Assembly: GCA_026745465.1 (NCBI GenBank)
Contig: JACYXH010000175.1
Span: forward strand, 3,862,001-3,926,000
Origin: Lota lota
Taxonomy: Eukaryota; Chordata; Actinopteri; Gadiformes; Lotidae
Reading direction: 5' to 3'
DNA: 64,000 nt
Notes under the pieces: generated by a model
The model's input: only the letters and a program-made list of their open reading frames with translations
The model's database searches: none
Told to the model about the DNA's origin: nothing
Program-made: the position numbers and the translations under genes
In this document: one piece after another, positions 39,670 through 59,945 of the stretch
How positions within the stretch are numbered: position 1 is the first letter of the stretch
How the letters are laid out: every line of letters begins with the position of its first letter

Positions 39670-40609
39670 TCTTGCAGATTTACCATAATATCCATACGAG
39701 GCATGTGAAACACTGAATTTGCATGTATATGTACAGTATATATATGTTTTTTTCCACCTGCTTAATGGTGAATTGAAATGAGCATTGGAAATCTCACAGC
39801 AGCCATCAGGGGCCAATGCGGAAGACAGACAGATCAGACAGCCCATCTAAAAAAGAAGGTTTCCTCTGTGAACAATGACTTCAATAAAGTAATATATAAC
39901 TGTTTCCCCGCAGGTCCGTTGGTACTGTGCTTGACCCGCTCCACATGCAACTCAGCCACAGAATTATAATAGTCAGGTTAATCCTCAACAGTCACGCTCC
40001 ACAAGAAGACATATGGTGTTGAGATTGGTGTATAAATGCTGATCAAATGGTGCACAGGATGACATTACTCTGGGAGGTTTGTTTTGCAGTAAAAGAACCG
40101 TTCATTCCAGACCACAGAATTATTCTCCCACCCGATCTTCTCTGTCGTGCCCCCTCCTCTGAGATGAAGATCTATCTTTATGTGCTCCCCCTGCCAGCCT
40201 CTCTTTAACATCTGTATTCTGTCTTTTTCTTTTCTCCAAAATATATTTGTATTCCCCAAACATGTTGAATAGACCATGAGACTAGCGCAACAGTTTGACG
40301 ATAGCATAATTGCGCAGATTTAATGTTCTTTAAGATTAATAAGATATTAATGTATTCATGCAAAATAAATCATAACTCTCTGAGGTGGGAGACATATGAT
40401 TTGAATTATCAATTTGTCAAAGCTTCCTGAAATATGCAGCCTTAAGCCAGAATTATTTCATGCGCGCACTGCACAGATGGCAACCTGTTCACAGCACGAG
40501 TGACTGCTTTGCTGTTGCTTCTTGTATGCAGAATTTAGAGACAAAAAAAAGAGTGATGCAAATATATGAGGCTGCGCTAAATACTTGCACACAGACACAT
40601 ACAAACAAA

Positions 40610-40642
<33 letters not shown>

Positions 40643-42650
40643 GTAGACACGCAAATGCACTGACTTATAATTATTGGCTTTTCAGAAAGGCATTTAACAA
40701 AGTCAAATTTATGTAGCTCTGGGCCATGCCCGCTATCTAATGAGGGGAACTCATTTGAAAACTTGAGTGCTTCACTTGCTTAGCATCTACTGGCGCCAGT
40801 TATTAAGAAGGGAACACGTAGGAAAACAGTGCATCCCAAGGTAGTGCACTGCGTAAACCAAGCTTTTTCTAATTGGGTTAGCCATGTTCATCGAATACAA
40901 ATACAGAACACTGTAGACAGTTTTAAACCGACAATGGCGAACGTGAGGCTTACCGCTGGTCCATGCATGTTGTTTGCGGTTTTGGTTTTACGACATAATT
41001 TAATGGGCTAATCAACGGAAATTCACTGTGAGGGTTTCTATTAAATTCCAATTATAATGGGCTACTGTTTCTATGTCAGGCATGTTGATAAGAAATGGTT
41101 GAATTGGCTGAAGATCATTGTGCAAGGTTAGAGGTGAATGAAACTCCATCAACAACACGGATAGCCGTCCATGCATTAAATTGATTGTAGATTTAATTAT
41201 TTAAAAATGCCTTTTTATTTGGATGAAAAATCTATACACAGCTCCAGAAAGATAAAGAAAAAGCGATTCGCTTTTTCAGGGGACTTTTAATTTGGTTTTC
41301 ATATCAAGGTTCAGCTAGCTGCACCCTACATATACCCCATAAATGTGACACCTCCTAAACTATTGCACTAAACTATTGCAAAATAGTGGGCTGTCACCCT
41401 TCACTAACCCCCTTTATAGGCAACCTAACCTCTCTGTACTTCTTCACAGCCTCATACTGCCACAGCCTAAAGCACTGCAGATACATGAACTTTAACTTTT
41501 GGCTGGTCTTTGCGTAGTAGCCGAGTCAAGACCCCCGGTTCACTGTTCCAGAAGGTTCCGCAGTGACTTGCCTTGTCAGCCCCTCTTTCAGCCTCGCCGT
41601 ACGGCGTGCATATTTCTGTTTAAAGCCTACTTTGCTTTACTTGCTGGTTTGTAGTTTCATATTTGGCTCAACAGTATCAAAAACCAGAACATCCCAAAAT
41701 ATGTTGCAGCATTTTGTTTTGATTAAAGAACGTGTTGGAAGGCAGAGGAGGAATAACAGTGGGCCGTTTTCCCATTCCTGCCATAAGGACTACATTCAGT
41801 AGTCTGCAGTAGAGATGAGTAAAAATAAACTGCAATAGGACAACTTATTTTAAAAAGAAATGCCGGTTTTCTAGAGTTATATTTTGTACTCCGGGAACTA
41901 TGTGGCCTAAAATCGCTGTTCTTAGGAGTTGCGTTTTATGTAGTTGGCTGGTTCAACGGTGAAATGGAAAGATCGTGGCCACATGCCAAACTGTTCTGTC
42001 TTTGCAACACAGTGTTGTTTTAGGTGTAGCGCTCCAGGCCATCGATACCGACCTTTCAGCACATTGATCCCCAGACTTCTGAAATTGCATGACCTGTGTG
42101 CCGATGACAATCATCTGAAAAAATTTGAAAATCAAGAAATAATCTTTATGTCAACAATCTTTATTTTGACATAAAGGCATCGCAGAAGAACGACATATTG
42201 ACTGAAGCAGTATGCTTTTCTGTCCATGCTGTGCTCATATAGTCATAGGGGTTGGGAAAAATCTATTTGAACAACAAATACTAAATAAATAAGCAATTCA
42301 ATAGTGTTTGACATAAGTCAGCTGTATCTATTTCGCGAGCTAAAGATTGATCATATAGTTAACACAACACACACGAGGCTCGATATAGCCTTAGAACTCA
42401 TTTATTTCCTTCACAACTAATGGCCCAGAACAACATTCTTTTTTTTTTCTGGAAGTGGTGGAACAGAGGGATGAAGGAGGAGAAAAACAAGTGGAACAAG
42501 ATGTTAATAAAAGAGGGCAGGTGGGTAAAAGCTGGTAATAATAGACTATTCTAGAAAACCAAAGTGTTTCCCCACTGGGACAAATCAAAATCACAACATT
42601 GTGCTGAAGACTATCTTCTGGACTTCCCTTGAACCCCAAACACTCACACA
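39670..42650. other. Intergenic, small repeats only, no gene
   Basis: Holds a (CA)n run at 40608-40641 and an 11-bp perfect stem CTTTATGTCAA/TTGACATAAAG (42144-42176). No exon was recognised. Confidence 0.5.
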
Positions 42651-42655
42651 CGGAT

Positions 42656-44465
<1,810 letters not shown>

Positions 44466-44474
44466 GAATGTACA

Positions 44475-44811
44475 TGTAGCAATGATCACTACGAAACGCC
44501 ACCTAGGTGGCTTTTCCCACTCCACCTAGGTGACTTTCCTCGGGCTCCTCCAAACCAATGGACACAGGGTGGTGATGTTGAAGCCGGTTTGTTGCCAAGG
44601 TTGAGTAAAAGGACACAGACAGATGGTGATCCATGCTGCCATATGGGAGAGCTCTCCCTGAGTGTGTGCGGAGATGGCTGGTTTAACCTGTGCACATTGA
44701 TTGCTTAATGTGCAACAGGTGTGCAGCCTCACCCAGCTCCAGACTCCAATCAGTCTGACTCGGGCCAGGTGAGGCTGCTTAAACCAGCCATCATCCACAC
44801 ACACTCCCACA
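44475..44811 (-). mobile_element. Solo LTR/TRIM-like element, copy 2
   Basis: 337 bp, same ends as copy 1 (TGTAGCAATGATC...CTCCCACA), duplication GTACA (44470-44474, 44812-44816). The opening palindrome is perfect over GCCACCTAGGTGGC. All three internal stems of copy 1 are kept, with one base change in the small inner stem. The AATAAA word is altered here. Confidence 0.85.
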
Positions 44812-44875
44812 GTACAATACTGGGAGAGTGGATTCAACAAGGTCCTTGGGTCATTCTACATGTACCACAGGAACC

Positions 44876-44886
44876 ACCATCATCAT

Positions 44887-44927
<41 letters not shown>

Positions 44928-44954
44928 GCAGCAATAGCAGCAGCAGCAGCAGCT
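44876..44954. repeat. (CAT)n-(CAG)n compound trinucleotide repeat
   Basis: About nine CAT units pass directly into about fifteen CAG units with one AATAG break. It lies about 65 bp right of solo LTR-like copy 2. Confidence 0.95.
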
Positions 44955-45089
44955 TTGTCTAAGTCATGTCAAATCAAATGATAACAAAATGCTGCAACAT
45001 ATTTTGCGACGTTCTGGTTTTTGCTACTGTTGAGCCAAAGATGAAAACGCTAACCAACAAAACAACGAAAGTTGACCGAAATACGTACG

Positions 45090-45170
45090 GTGTATGGCGA
45101 ACTGGGGATCGAAACCAGAATATTTTGGCTGGGAGGCGAACACCCTAGCTACTACATTGTCTGGCTCCCT
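45090..45170 (-). mobile_element. tRNA-derived SINE head
   Basis: The minus strand reads GGGAGCCAGACAATGTAG, then A box TAGCTAGGGTG (45141-45151), TTCGCCTCCCAGCC and B box GGTTTCGATCC (45106-45116). This is the pol III promoter arrangement of fish tRNA-derived SINEs. The body and tail are not clear. Confidence 0.6.
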
Positions 45171-45240
45171 ATGATGATGATGATGATGATGATATGACGA
45201 TGAGGATGATGAGGATGAAGACGATGATGACGACTGTGGT
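45171..45240. repeat. (GAT)n repeat, imperfect
   Basis: GATGATGATGATGATGAT followed by GAG/GAC variants directly beside the SINE head. Confidence 0.9.
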
Positions 45241-46505
45241 GGGAGAACGGTGGAGGATACAGTAGTGGTGGAGATAACAACAAGGTTACAATGGTGACTT
45301 CCACATTTGACTATGACCACGAACGTGGAGATACTGAGCAACTAACTTAAACCTATCTCCATACTTGAATGATTACCGTTCACTTATTGAAGGTGTGCTA
45401 GGCATGTATCAGCTAGTTATAAGTGTCTGGTTTCAGTTGAAAAGCCACCATGTTGTATGCCCTCAACTGCACTGGACAGCTCTTTGCACATGACATCAAA
45501 ATGACGTTAATGGATGATTTAATTGATTAGTAATAACGATCACAGAAGGATAAAGTTGATTTTCTATCACCACCAAATGACGAGCGTGTGGATAATGACC
45601 CACCATTAGTCATCTGCATATCGCATCAATAACGTTTTTTAGATCAGCCGAGACGCCGCAACAGCAAACAACTAAAACTAAAACTAAAAACAAATACATA
45701 GTGAAAATATAAATAAATAGTTAAAAATATATACAAATAAATTAAAAAATAAATAGCAGGGGGAAAAGTGTGATTTAACATTATGACCTTAACGGGTCAA
45801 ATGGAGAAGATGAGCCATGCTAGTGCTAACACAGCGATAAGGGGCTTGTGAGAGATTGCCGACATGAGAGCATATCACATTGCCGTGCGACAGGGAGTGC
45901 TGATCAATGCGTTGCCTGTGTTCCTCTGGAAATAGAGTAAACAAAGATGGCTGAAAGTCACTGGGGAAATCTTTGGCTGGGCCATCACTCATATCTTTCT
46001 CACTCAGCAATCGCTGTCGGCAACATTACTTTGTGTGTCTTTGTTGTTCTTATGTGTTTAGTGTTTTTAACAGGTCTTTAAGAACTTGATCAAAATGCCT
46101 CGTTAAACAGGGAACCCAGAGGAGCTCTAAACACTGTGCAGTGTTTTGAATAGCGAGCACAGGGAGAGAAGGAACATAAGTTAATAGCCTATTACCTCTC
46201 AAACTATACGCTCCGTTAGTCAGCACCACTGGTTGTTGCGACTGCTAAACAACCAAAATCCCACATTCCTGCTCCAGTTATTAGTCAAAACCAATACTTC
46301 AAAGAAATTCAGGTGGTTGCTCACAAAGGCCCAACACATTACCCATGTCCAGCAACCTGCTTTGATCTGAAAGGCTCTGAAAGGCCTTCTGCTTTACTGC
46401 TTATAGATCTAGCTTGCATAAGAAGCATGAGCTACCATTGGCGAAGCCATGGATCTACTTGGTAAGATGCGCAAACACAGTGTTATACAGAGATATACAC
46501 AGGAA
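45241..46505. other. Intergenic, no gene seen
   Basis: An A-rich low-complexity patch at 45670-45760 (AAAACT and AAATA units). No recognisable gene. Confidence 0.5.
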
Positions 46506-46507
46506 AG

Positions 46508-46508
<1 letters not shown>

Positions 46509-46585
<77 letters not shown>
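46509..46585. repeat. (CA)n microsatellite, 77 bp
   Basis: Uninterrupted CA run. Confidence 0.97.
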
Positions 46586-46589
<4 letters not shown>

Positions 46590-46889
46590 TCACACATGCA
46601 CGCAGATGTACAACAAGATCCAACTGAGATTCACTTGAATGCAATGTGAACATTGTGACCTGATTTTAATGTCTTAGTGGCTCATAAGACAGGGGTATGG
46701 GAGTGAGGATTAATTATAAAATGCGTAGAGAAAGGTTATAAAGATATGGCCGGTGGTTGTAATGGGAAATATAATTATGTTCCGTGTCCCAAATGACATG
46801 ATAATAATCAGACTTCCTTTTAAAATGATTGACTGCTGTGCCCTGAATATGTAACTTCTTGTTGTTGAAGGATGTGGTGTGGTGACAGT

Positions 46890-51190
<4,301 letters not shown>

Positions 51191-51196
51191 CTGTGT

Positions 51197-51199
<3 letters not shown>

Positions 51200-51283
<84 letters not shown>
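51200..51283. repeat. (GT)n microsatellite
   Basis: About 80 bp GT run. A second one lies only 135 bp further right. Confidence 0.96.
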
Positions 51284-51284
<1 letters not shown>

Positions 51285-51415
51285 TCCCTCCTGAGATCCT
51301 CCCCGTTGGAAATGGCACCAGGCTAAGAGAGATGTTGTAAAGGAGTGTGACGTAAAAGCTCAGTGCTTTCCAGGACCCGAAGCAAAGCTTTGCTCTCTTA
51401 AAGGTCATCATATCC

Positions 51416-51417
<2 letters not shown>

Positions 51418-51487
<70 letters not shown>
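51418..51487. repeat. (GT)n microsatellite
   Basis: About 70 bp uninterrupted, paired with the tract at 51200-51283 in the same orientation. Confidence 0.96.
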
Positions 51488-52288
51488 ATCCCCGCATGTC
51501 TGTGTGTTCAGACGGTTCAAAGGTCCGTTGCTATTCATGGTTCACATGTTTTTTAGCACTGAAGTAAAGACGGGGATCTTTAATGCATAATGACACATGA
51601 CCACAGGCCTGAACAGATATTTACAATAGTGCAAATCACATGCTGCTTCAGCACATGCTCTGCATGACCACCAAGGATTTACAATGTCATCAGTACTTCA
51701 TATGTAGAAGGATGATTCATCTCTATGTCTAAACAGCACTGCCATCCTGCAGAACGTTCGCTCGTGGGATATTAGCCGTGTCCAATTTTACGGCGCAAAC
51801 ACACAAGTGTGGCACTTTCATTGCCAAGGTTAAAGAACAACGATCAAATTGGTATTTGAAACACTGAACGGGACGAAACGTCTGTCAGTGTCCTGTGTGG
51901 TGAGTTAATGTCATATTATTTCATCCTGTAAACTTCCCTCCTAACCTAGTTAAGAGAGAATACACTTCTGTGAAGCATTGAGACTGCAGGCACCTTGAAC
52001 AGTTGAAATCCTATTCGATATAATGGCAGTACTATACAAGGTCAGTTGCACGTTTACCCTCTAGGGAGATGATTAAGCAGCCGGCCACATTGCCAATGAT
52101 TGTAATTTCACTCTGTCCTCCACTGTCACCATTAGTGTACTAGCTCCACAACCTTCAGGCCAAACTTTTATTACTGAGGCCCCTTTAAGACTGAGGTCGA
52201 CCCAGGTAGGCACGGGCCCCTGGCCAGACAGCAATGACACATCATTGCTTCTTTCTCAGAGAGCTCCAGACAGAACCATTATGGGGGC
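51488..52288. other. Intergenic, no gene seen
   Basis: Nothing recognisable. Confidence 0.5.
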
Positions 52289-52347
52289 TGTGTGTGTGTG
52301 TATGTCTGTGAGTGAGTGAGTGAGTGAGTGAGTGAGTGAGTGAGTGA

Positions 52348-52388
<41 letters not shown>
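52289..52388. repeat. (GTGA)n tetranucleotide then (GT)n
   Basis: About eleven GTGA units (52308-52352) between two GT runs. Confidence 0.95.
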
Positions 52389-52391
<3 letters not shown>

Positions 52392-53077
52392 TTACAATTG
52401 GGAGGGTGTGAGGCTTGGGAAGGTATTTGTCCTTTTCAGAAGATGTCACATGTTTGCAGTGTACAGGAGTGGATTGTAATCTTTTAGCTGGCAAACCACT
52501 CAAAAGGCTATTTTAACATGTAGGGGGGTGGGTGCTGCAGTTGGCACCACTGATGTACAGGTCAGACTAAGTTGAATAAAAACCTTGAGACCTGACCAGA
52601 CATGCCAGGCTTCAGCTTACCATTTGTTGTACCCTACAAGTTGCCAGTACAGCACATGACATGACTGAAAAATAACTACAATAAATTCATATTTATTGAA
52701 TCATCATATCTGTAGACGGCTGTAGGAATTAGTAGCATCTATCAATGAAGTTGCAGATTGCAACCAACAGAACCCCTCCTCCCCCCTCCCCCAACTCCTC
52801 TGACTCTTCCCCCTTTTCAACGACGTTGGAGAATCTACAGAGGCCTGTACTGGCCAGTAAGGTGCCAGTAAGTACTTCAAAAATGATGTCATTGTCTAAT
52901 ACAGCATTGAGTTCCCAAGTGTCAAGTCATGTTAAATAGCGTTTATGATTGTTAAATGAAAATGCGTCCCCTCTTGAGCTGTTTGTCCATCCTGGGCGAC
53001 TGTAGAAACATGGCAATGGAACATGGCGGGCTCAGTGGGAGAGGACATGCTCCTGAAGTACAAATAAAGGGCTCATT
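52389..53077. other. Intergenic, no gene seen
   Basis: C-rich patch at 52780-52815. No exon recognised. Confidence 0.5.
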
Positions 53078-53082
53078 CTAGG

Positions 53083-53421
53083 TGTAGCAAAATCCACTGC
53101 TACACGCCACCTAGGCGGCTGCCATACTCCACCTAGGTGACTTTCCTCTGGCTCCTCCAAACAAATGGACACAGGGTGGTGATGTTGAAAGATCGGTTTA
53201 TTGTAAAGGTTTGTTAACGATGCCACAGACAGCTGGCGATCCATGCTGCCATGTGGGAGATCTCTTCCTGAGTGTGTGCGGTGATGGCTGGTTTAACCTG
53301 TGCACATTGATTGCTCAATGTGCAACAGGTGTGCAGCCTCACCCAGCCCCAGAGTCCAATCAGTCTGACTCAGGCCAGGTGAGGCTTCTTAAACCAGCCA
53401 TCATCCACACACACTACCACA
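53083..53421 (-). mobile_element. Solo LTR/TRIM-like element, copy 3
   Basis: 339 bp, TGTAGCAAAATCCACTGCTA to CACTACCACA, duplication CTAGG (53078-53082, 53422-53426). Minus-strand AATAAA at 53202-53197. It carries more substitutions than copies 1 and 2, yet the outer 15-bp stem is still complete. Confidence 0.85.
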
Positions 53422-53426
53422 CTAGG

Positions 53427-54540
53427 GTAACACTGTATTCTGCTAGATGCCACTAAAGTCTACACACTGCACCTTTAAATATGTTTCTATTACAAAATCA
53501 ATACCAGTTGGAAATGTACAATATAACTTTTTAATTGGTTCACAACGTTTAATAAAAACGTTAATTTTAAATTTGGTGAAATAATAAAGTTAATTATCTG
53601 GAAGAGGTTGGCATTCGACCCAAGATTCCTGGGGAAAAAAACCCACATTGCTTTAAGCACAGATATGTAAATGTATTAAAAAGAAAATCTCACTAGCTGT
53701 TAACTTGATACCATGGATTTAATCTCCTCTCTCCGTTGGGGGCAAAATGCAATTCTGCTTAGTTCCCATTTTCCTTTCCTTATTTCCTTTTCATTTTGCC
53801 TTGTCACTGTCCCAGGGGAACATCTAAAATCATTCTCCAATTAATTTAACCATTAAAGGAAATCAGCCAACCAAGCAAACGCCCACTCAAACATGTGACA
53901 CAGAACACGATCTACACTTGTTCACAGAGTTTGTACTCAAAAGCTAAGACTAGATCAAAACAAAATAAGTGTATTATGGATCATATAAAAACACCATACA
54001 TGTGACAAGGGAGTGAATGTAGCATGCAGGGAGCCATTCATCCAGTAGTGGATGTGGACATGGGACGTCAATGTAACTTAAAGAGAGTGAATCTGACACC
54101 TCCTATTTATGCATCAAACTGTCAGCCACCACATGTAGTAAGGGGTTACTGCCATAGTGTGAGCTGAACATAACCAGCTCCGGGGATTCTAGGCAAAACG
54201 AGGGTATTATTTATTATACAATACTTTTTTAATAGTGCAGCATGGAATTGATACAGAAGAATACTAAATGAGCTTTAGGTGGAAGACGATGACAAAGATG
54301 TTCGTGCCCCGCGATTAATGCTCAATATTCATATGCGAATGGGAGTAGGGGGCGATCGATAGGTCTCAAGGCTTTGAAGGGAGCACAGTGGAATCCACAT
54401 CCCTCTCCCTCCCTGGGTGGACCTCCTCCTGCCCTCTGCTCCCCCCTCTGTTTCCTGGGAGCAGAGCTGCCTTTATTATCACCTTATTAGGGGTGAGCAG
54501 CTCAAATAACACAGCACTGTGGACGTGGATATATTCATCT
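53427..54540. other. Intergenic, no gene seen
   Basis: AT-rich. The segment 54295-54360 (ATTAATGCTCAATATTCATA) is complex and could be regulatory. Confidence 0.4.
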
Positions 54541-54663
54541 CTCTCGCTCTCTCTCTCTTTCTCTCTCTCTCTCTCGCTCACTCTCTCTCTCCATTATGAT
54601 CCACCTTACTGTCACAAACATTTTTAAATAGAGACACACAATCACACACTTGCACTTGCACTT

Positions 54664-54743
<80 letters not shown>
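54541..54743. repeat. (CT)n patch and (CA)n microsatellite
   Basis: Interrupted CT run at 54541-54594, then a pure CA run of about 79 bp at 54665-54743. Confidence 0.95.
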
Positions 54744-54745
<2 letters not shown>

Positions 54746-54944
54746 ATTCACACATACATACATACAAATTGCCATGATGGATATACAATTGTGCTTTCTA
54801 TACATTGTAAGAGACATTGTCCTGGCTTGGACCAATAAGACCAACTCTAATGTGATGATATTCCCTCAACCGCCTTATTTTTGTGGGACCACAGGCACAA
54901 TGTCTGGTTTTGAATCAATTGTCGCATAATGCCACCATAAAATC

Positions 54945-54950
<6 letters not shown>

Positions 54951-55016
<66 letters not shown>

Positions 55017-55090
55017 CTCATACACTCTCACACATTCACACACACTTACATATACACACTAACACAAACACACAACTCTCACACATTCTC
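54951..55090. repeat. (CA)n microsatellite and decayed flank
   Basis: Pure CA for 63 bp to 55013, then CA with CTCA and ACTTAC variants. Confidence 0.95.
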
Positions 55091-55727
55091 TCTATCAGTC
55101 AATGACAGCAAAATCCTTCCATCTCCCGTTGTACCCCTAGATTAAACCTGCTTGCCCGCTATAAAATCCCCAGTCTCTCTCGGATCGTTGCCGCTCCATG
55201 TATTTTTTTGAACTGTTGACACTAACTCGTCCTCTGATTGGCTAACCCCTAAGTCTTCTGCTGATGGTGATTACGCTGTGATTGTGCTGTAATTTTACAA
55301 GGAACCGTGCCGGGAAGGATAACTACATCCGTGTGGAACGTAAGAAGAACGATTCCTTCCCGAAAAGAAACCTGTATAAATTTCCAAGTATAAAACATAT
55401 AATTTTTTCTAAACCCCCAAGTTTAAAATAAATAATCTCCGGAGTGGGGGAACATGTTCCAACCATGTCAAATGTAAAACAGTCCAGCGTATTCATGTGG
55501 ATTAAACCATTACATCTGAGCACAGGCAAACTGTGTGAACCCACTGCATGTGTGCATTCATCATTGTCTTTCAAGCTTTATATATATATATAATACAATA
55601 CTGTGGAAATACCACTAGCGCTTATGGCAAGATTATTCCTACCAGGGGATCAGGAACTATAGTATGCGTTTAGCATACCTCTTAGCATACCTCTTTACTA
55701 TAATAAAGCTAGTGGAGCGATAACAGT
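55091..55727. other. Intergenic, no gene seen
   Basis: Short TA run at 55579-55592. Nothing else recognised. Confidence 0.5.
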
Positions 55728-55746
55728 GGGGGGGGGGGGGGGGGGG
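55728..55746. repeat. Poly(G) run, 19 G
   Basis: Uninterrupted guanines on the plus strand, followed by TGGGG. Confidence 0.96.
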
Positions 55747-55914
55747 TGGGGAGAGAAGCACCAGGTTAACATCTCTTGGACGTTCAGATGGGTCTCATGG
55801 TTGTAGTGAAAGCTGAGTAGAAGATAAACTAAATAAAAGGAGAGGCAATGGAAAAAACAACAACATGATGACATGCAGGAACAGTGTAGGGCGATGCGTG
55901 TAGTGTGTAAGCAT

Positions 55915-55927
55915 GTGTGTGTGTGTG

Positions 55928-56013
<86 letters not shown>
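55915..56013. repeat. (GT)n microsatellite, about 99 bp
   Basis: GT run with a single GC interruption near its left end. Confidence 0.96.
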
Positions 56014-56015
<2 letters not shown>

Positions 56016-56320
56016 AAGAAACACTACAGATGACTTCCAGCTTCCAGGCATGGTGGCATTCCATGAATAATTAAGCAGGCCTCCATCAGAAGTTACTGTA
56101 GTTGACCAAACCCACCAGGCTACAAAGCCCAGTCCATGCTCTCCATAGGGGGCTGTGGTGGTGGAGGTCTCATCCATCATTAAAATATGGCTGGAGATGA
56201 ACAAAGGGGAGAGATCTGGACAGGATGAAGTGATGCTGAGACAGAGGGCGAGAGAGCTGAGGTTGGAGAAGAAGAAAGTGAGAGGGAAGGATTGTCTGCA
56301 GGATTCAGGACGAAATGGTC

Positions 56321-58214
<1,894 letters not shown>

Positions 58215-58248
58215 TTGCTCTCTCTTTCTCTCTCTCCCTCCCTCTCAT

Positions 58249-58294
<46 letters not shown>

Positions 58295-58365
58295 GCTCTC
58301 TCTCTCTGCCTCTCTCTCTCTGCCTCTCTCTCGCGCTCTCTCCATCTCCAACTCTCTCTCGCTGC
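58215..58365. repeat. (CT)n-rich block
   Basis: CT run of about 45 bp within 150 bp of CT with CTGCCT and CGCT interruptions. Confidence 0.93.
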
Positions 58366-58730
58366 TTTGACACACACCGCTCGAGGTTAAGTCAGCAAGC
58401 TATGACAGCTCATCTCTGTAAACAGAAGCGTGTGCTTCTGCGTTATTGATTTTCCGCAATGGGAATCCAGAGCGTATACCAGATCCTAATTAATTCTTTG
58501 CATTCCAGGCAGTGTTCCAGTGAATGTCTCGGACGGCCAGCCTTTCTTGGCGGCTCCAACCCCTACTTGCTGTGTTATCTGTCTACTGTCTTTTTTGTGT
58601 GCGCATGAGTCTCTAACAATGGCCATCATTGAAGCCTGGTTTGCATAGGCAGTGATGGGAGGAAAAGAGTAGAGTTCAGAACCAGAATCATGCACAGTGG
58701 CTGAGCGTTTGCAGCTTTCACAGAGGAACT

Positions 58731-59100
58731 GCTAGGTACGTCTAGGTACGCTATGTACATCTAGGTACATCTAGGTACGCTAGGTACGCTAGGTACGTCT
58801 AGGTATGCTAGGTACATCTAGATACGCTAGGTACGCTAGGTATGTCTAGGTACGCTAGGTATATCTAGGCACGCTTGGTACGCTAGGTATGTTTAGGTAC
58901 GCTAGGTATGTTTAGGTACGCTAGGTATGTCTAGGAACCGCTAGGTATGTTAGGTACATCTAGGAACTGCTAGATACGCTAGAAACCACTAGGAACAAAA
59001 GGTACACTACGTATGCTATGAACCGCTATGTATGTCTAGGTACGCTAGGTAAGTATTTAGGAATCGCTTTGCACGCTAGGTACGCTAGGTACACTATGTA
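58731..59100. repeat. CTAGGTACG minisatellite
   Basis: About 37-39 units of 9 bp (CTAGGTACG) and 10 bp (CTAGGTATGT or CTAGGTACAT), often alternating to give a 19-bp higher-order unit. Units become more diverged to the right (from about 58960). Confidence 0.95.
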
Positions 59101-59184
59101 CTCCGGCCGTCTTCAAAGGGGCCAAGTCTCAAGGTTCAGAATAATACATTTGTTCTCCTCGCTTCAGAGAGAAAGAAAGAGAGA

Positions 59185-59275
59185 GATGTGTCTGTATGTG
59201 TGTGTATATGTGTTTCTATCTTAATGTGTGTGTATGCGTGCGTATGGGTGTGTGTATATATTTCTGTGTGTGTAT
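59185..59275. repeat. GT-rich cryptic repeat
   Basis: Interrupted GT/GTAT units. Confidence 0.75.
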
Positions 59276-59770
59276 GTTCTGTACATGATTGCGCTACAAA
59301 TGAGCTTTGCGATGCCGTAAACGAACACCATCCGCCTTATTTAAAGAATGCAAGCGTGCCTTTGATGTGGAGCAGAGAGGGCATGTGTGTTCGCTGATAA
59401 AGGGCAAATCAACTGGTTATTAATCAAAGCAGAATGCTCACATCACTTGGATTGAGACGCTAATCACGCTCTCTACGCTGACTTTGATCATTTCCCTTTT
59501 TCCCCACTGAAGTCAGAGTGCCTGTGGACACTCAGAGATGCAGGGCCGGTTTCAAGAGATCTTGATGAAAACAGGACCGGATGTTTCCGTTACGCTGGCT
59601 CCAAAGTAAGAACATCCCAGGGAGAAGCAGAAAAGTAGTGGTGGTGTCGTGGGGTTTGTTAGTGTTGTCTCCTTTGTTCCCCCGGAAAGAGTAAAGAAAA
59701 ACAGATCAGGTGCAATTTGCGGCTGAGGCGTCACAGATAACAAGTGATAAGTGATAACTCTGCATGGCAA
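59276..59770. other. Intergenic, complex sequence, no gene
   Basis: Non-repetitive, with TTAATCAAAG and GCTAATCACG words at 59420-59470 that resemble homeodomain/TCF sites. No coding similarity. Confidence 0.3.
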
Positions 59771-59881
59771 TAAACACACACAGAGATGTGTACACAAAGG
59801 CATAGACACACACATACCGGCGGAGGCACACAAACAGACACACACGCACAGACACACACGCACACACACACAAACACACAT

Positions 59882-59923
<42 letters not shown>

Positions 59924-59945
59924 GCGCGCACACACATACACAGAC
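59771..59945. repeat. (CA)n microsatellite with CG-rich end
   Basis: CA runs with GACA and GCAC variants, a pure CA section at about 59884-59920, then CGCGCGCG. Alternating purine/pyrimidine sequence favours Z-DNA. Confidence 0.92.

Noticed and set aside
45090-45170. Possible tRNA gene from A and B boxes
   Set aside because: No acceptor stem or complete anticodon arm is formed; the arrangement fits a SINE head.
53590-53640. B-box-like GCATTCGACCC near GGTTGG
   Set aside because: No matching A box upstream and no SINE tail, so not enough to call a SINE.
58731-59100. CRISPR-like periodicity in the CTAGGTACG array
   Set aside because: Units are directly adjacent with no unique spacers, and the DNA is vertebrate; it is a minisatellite.
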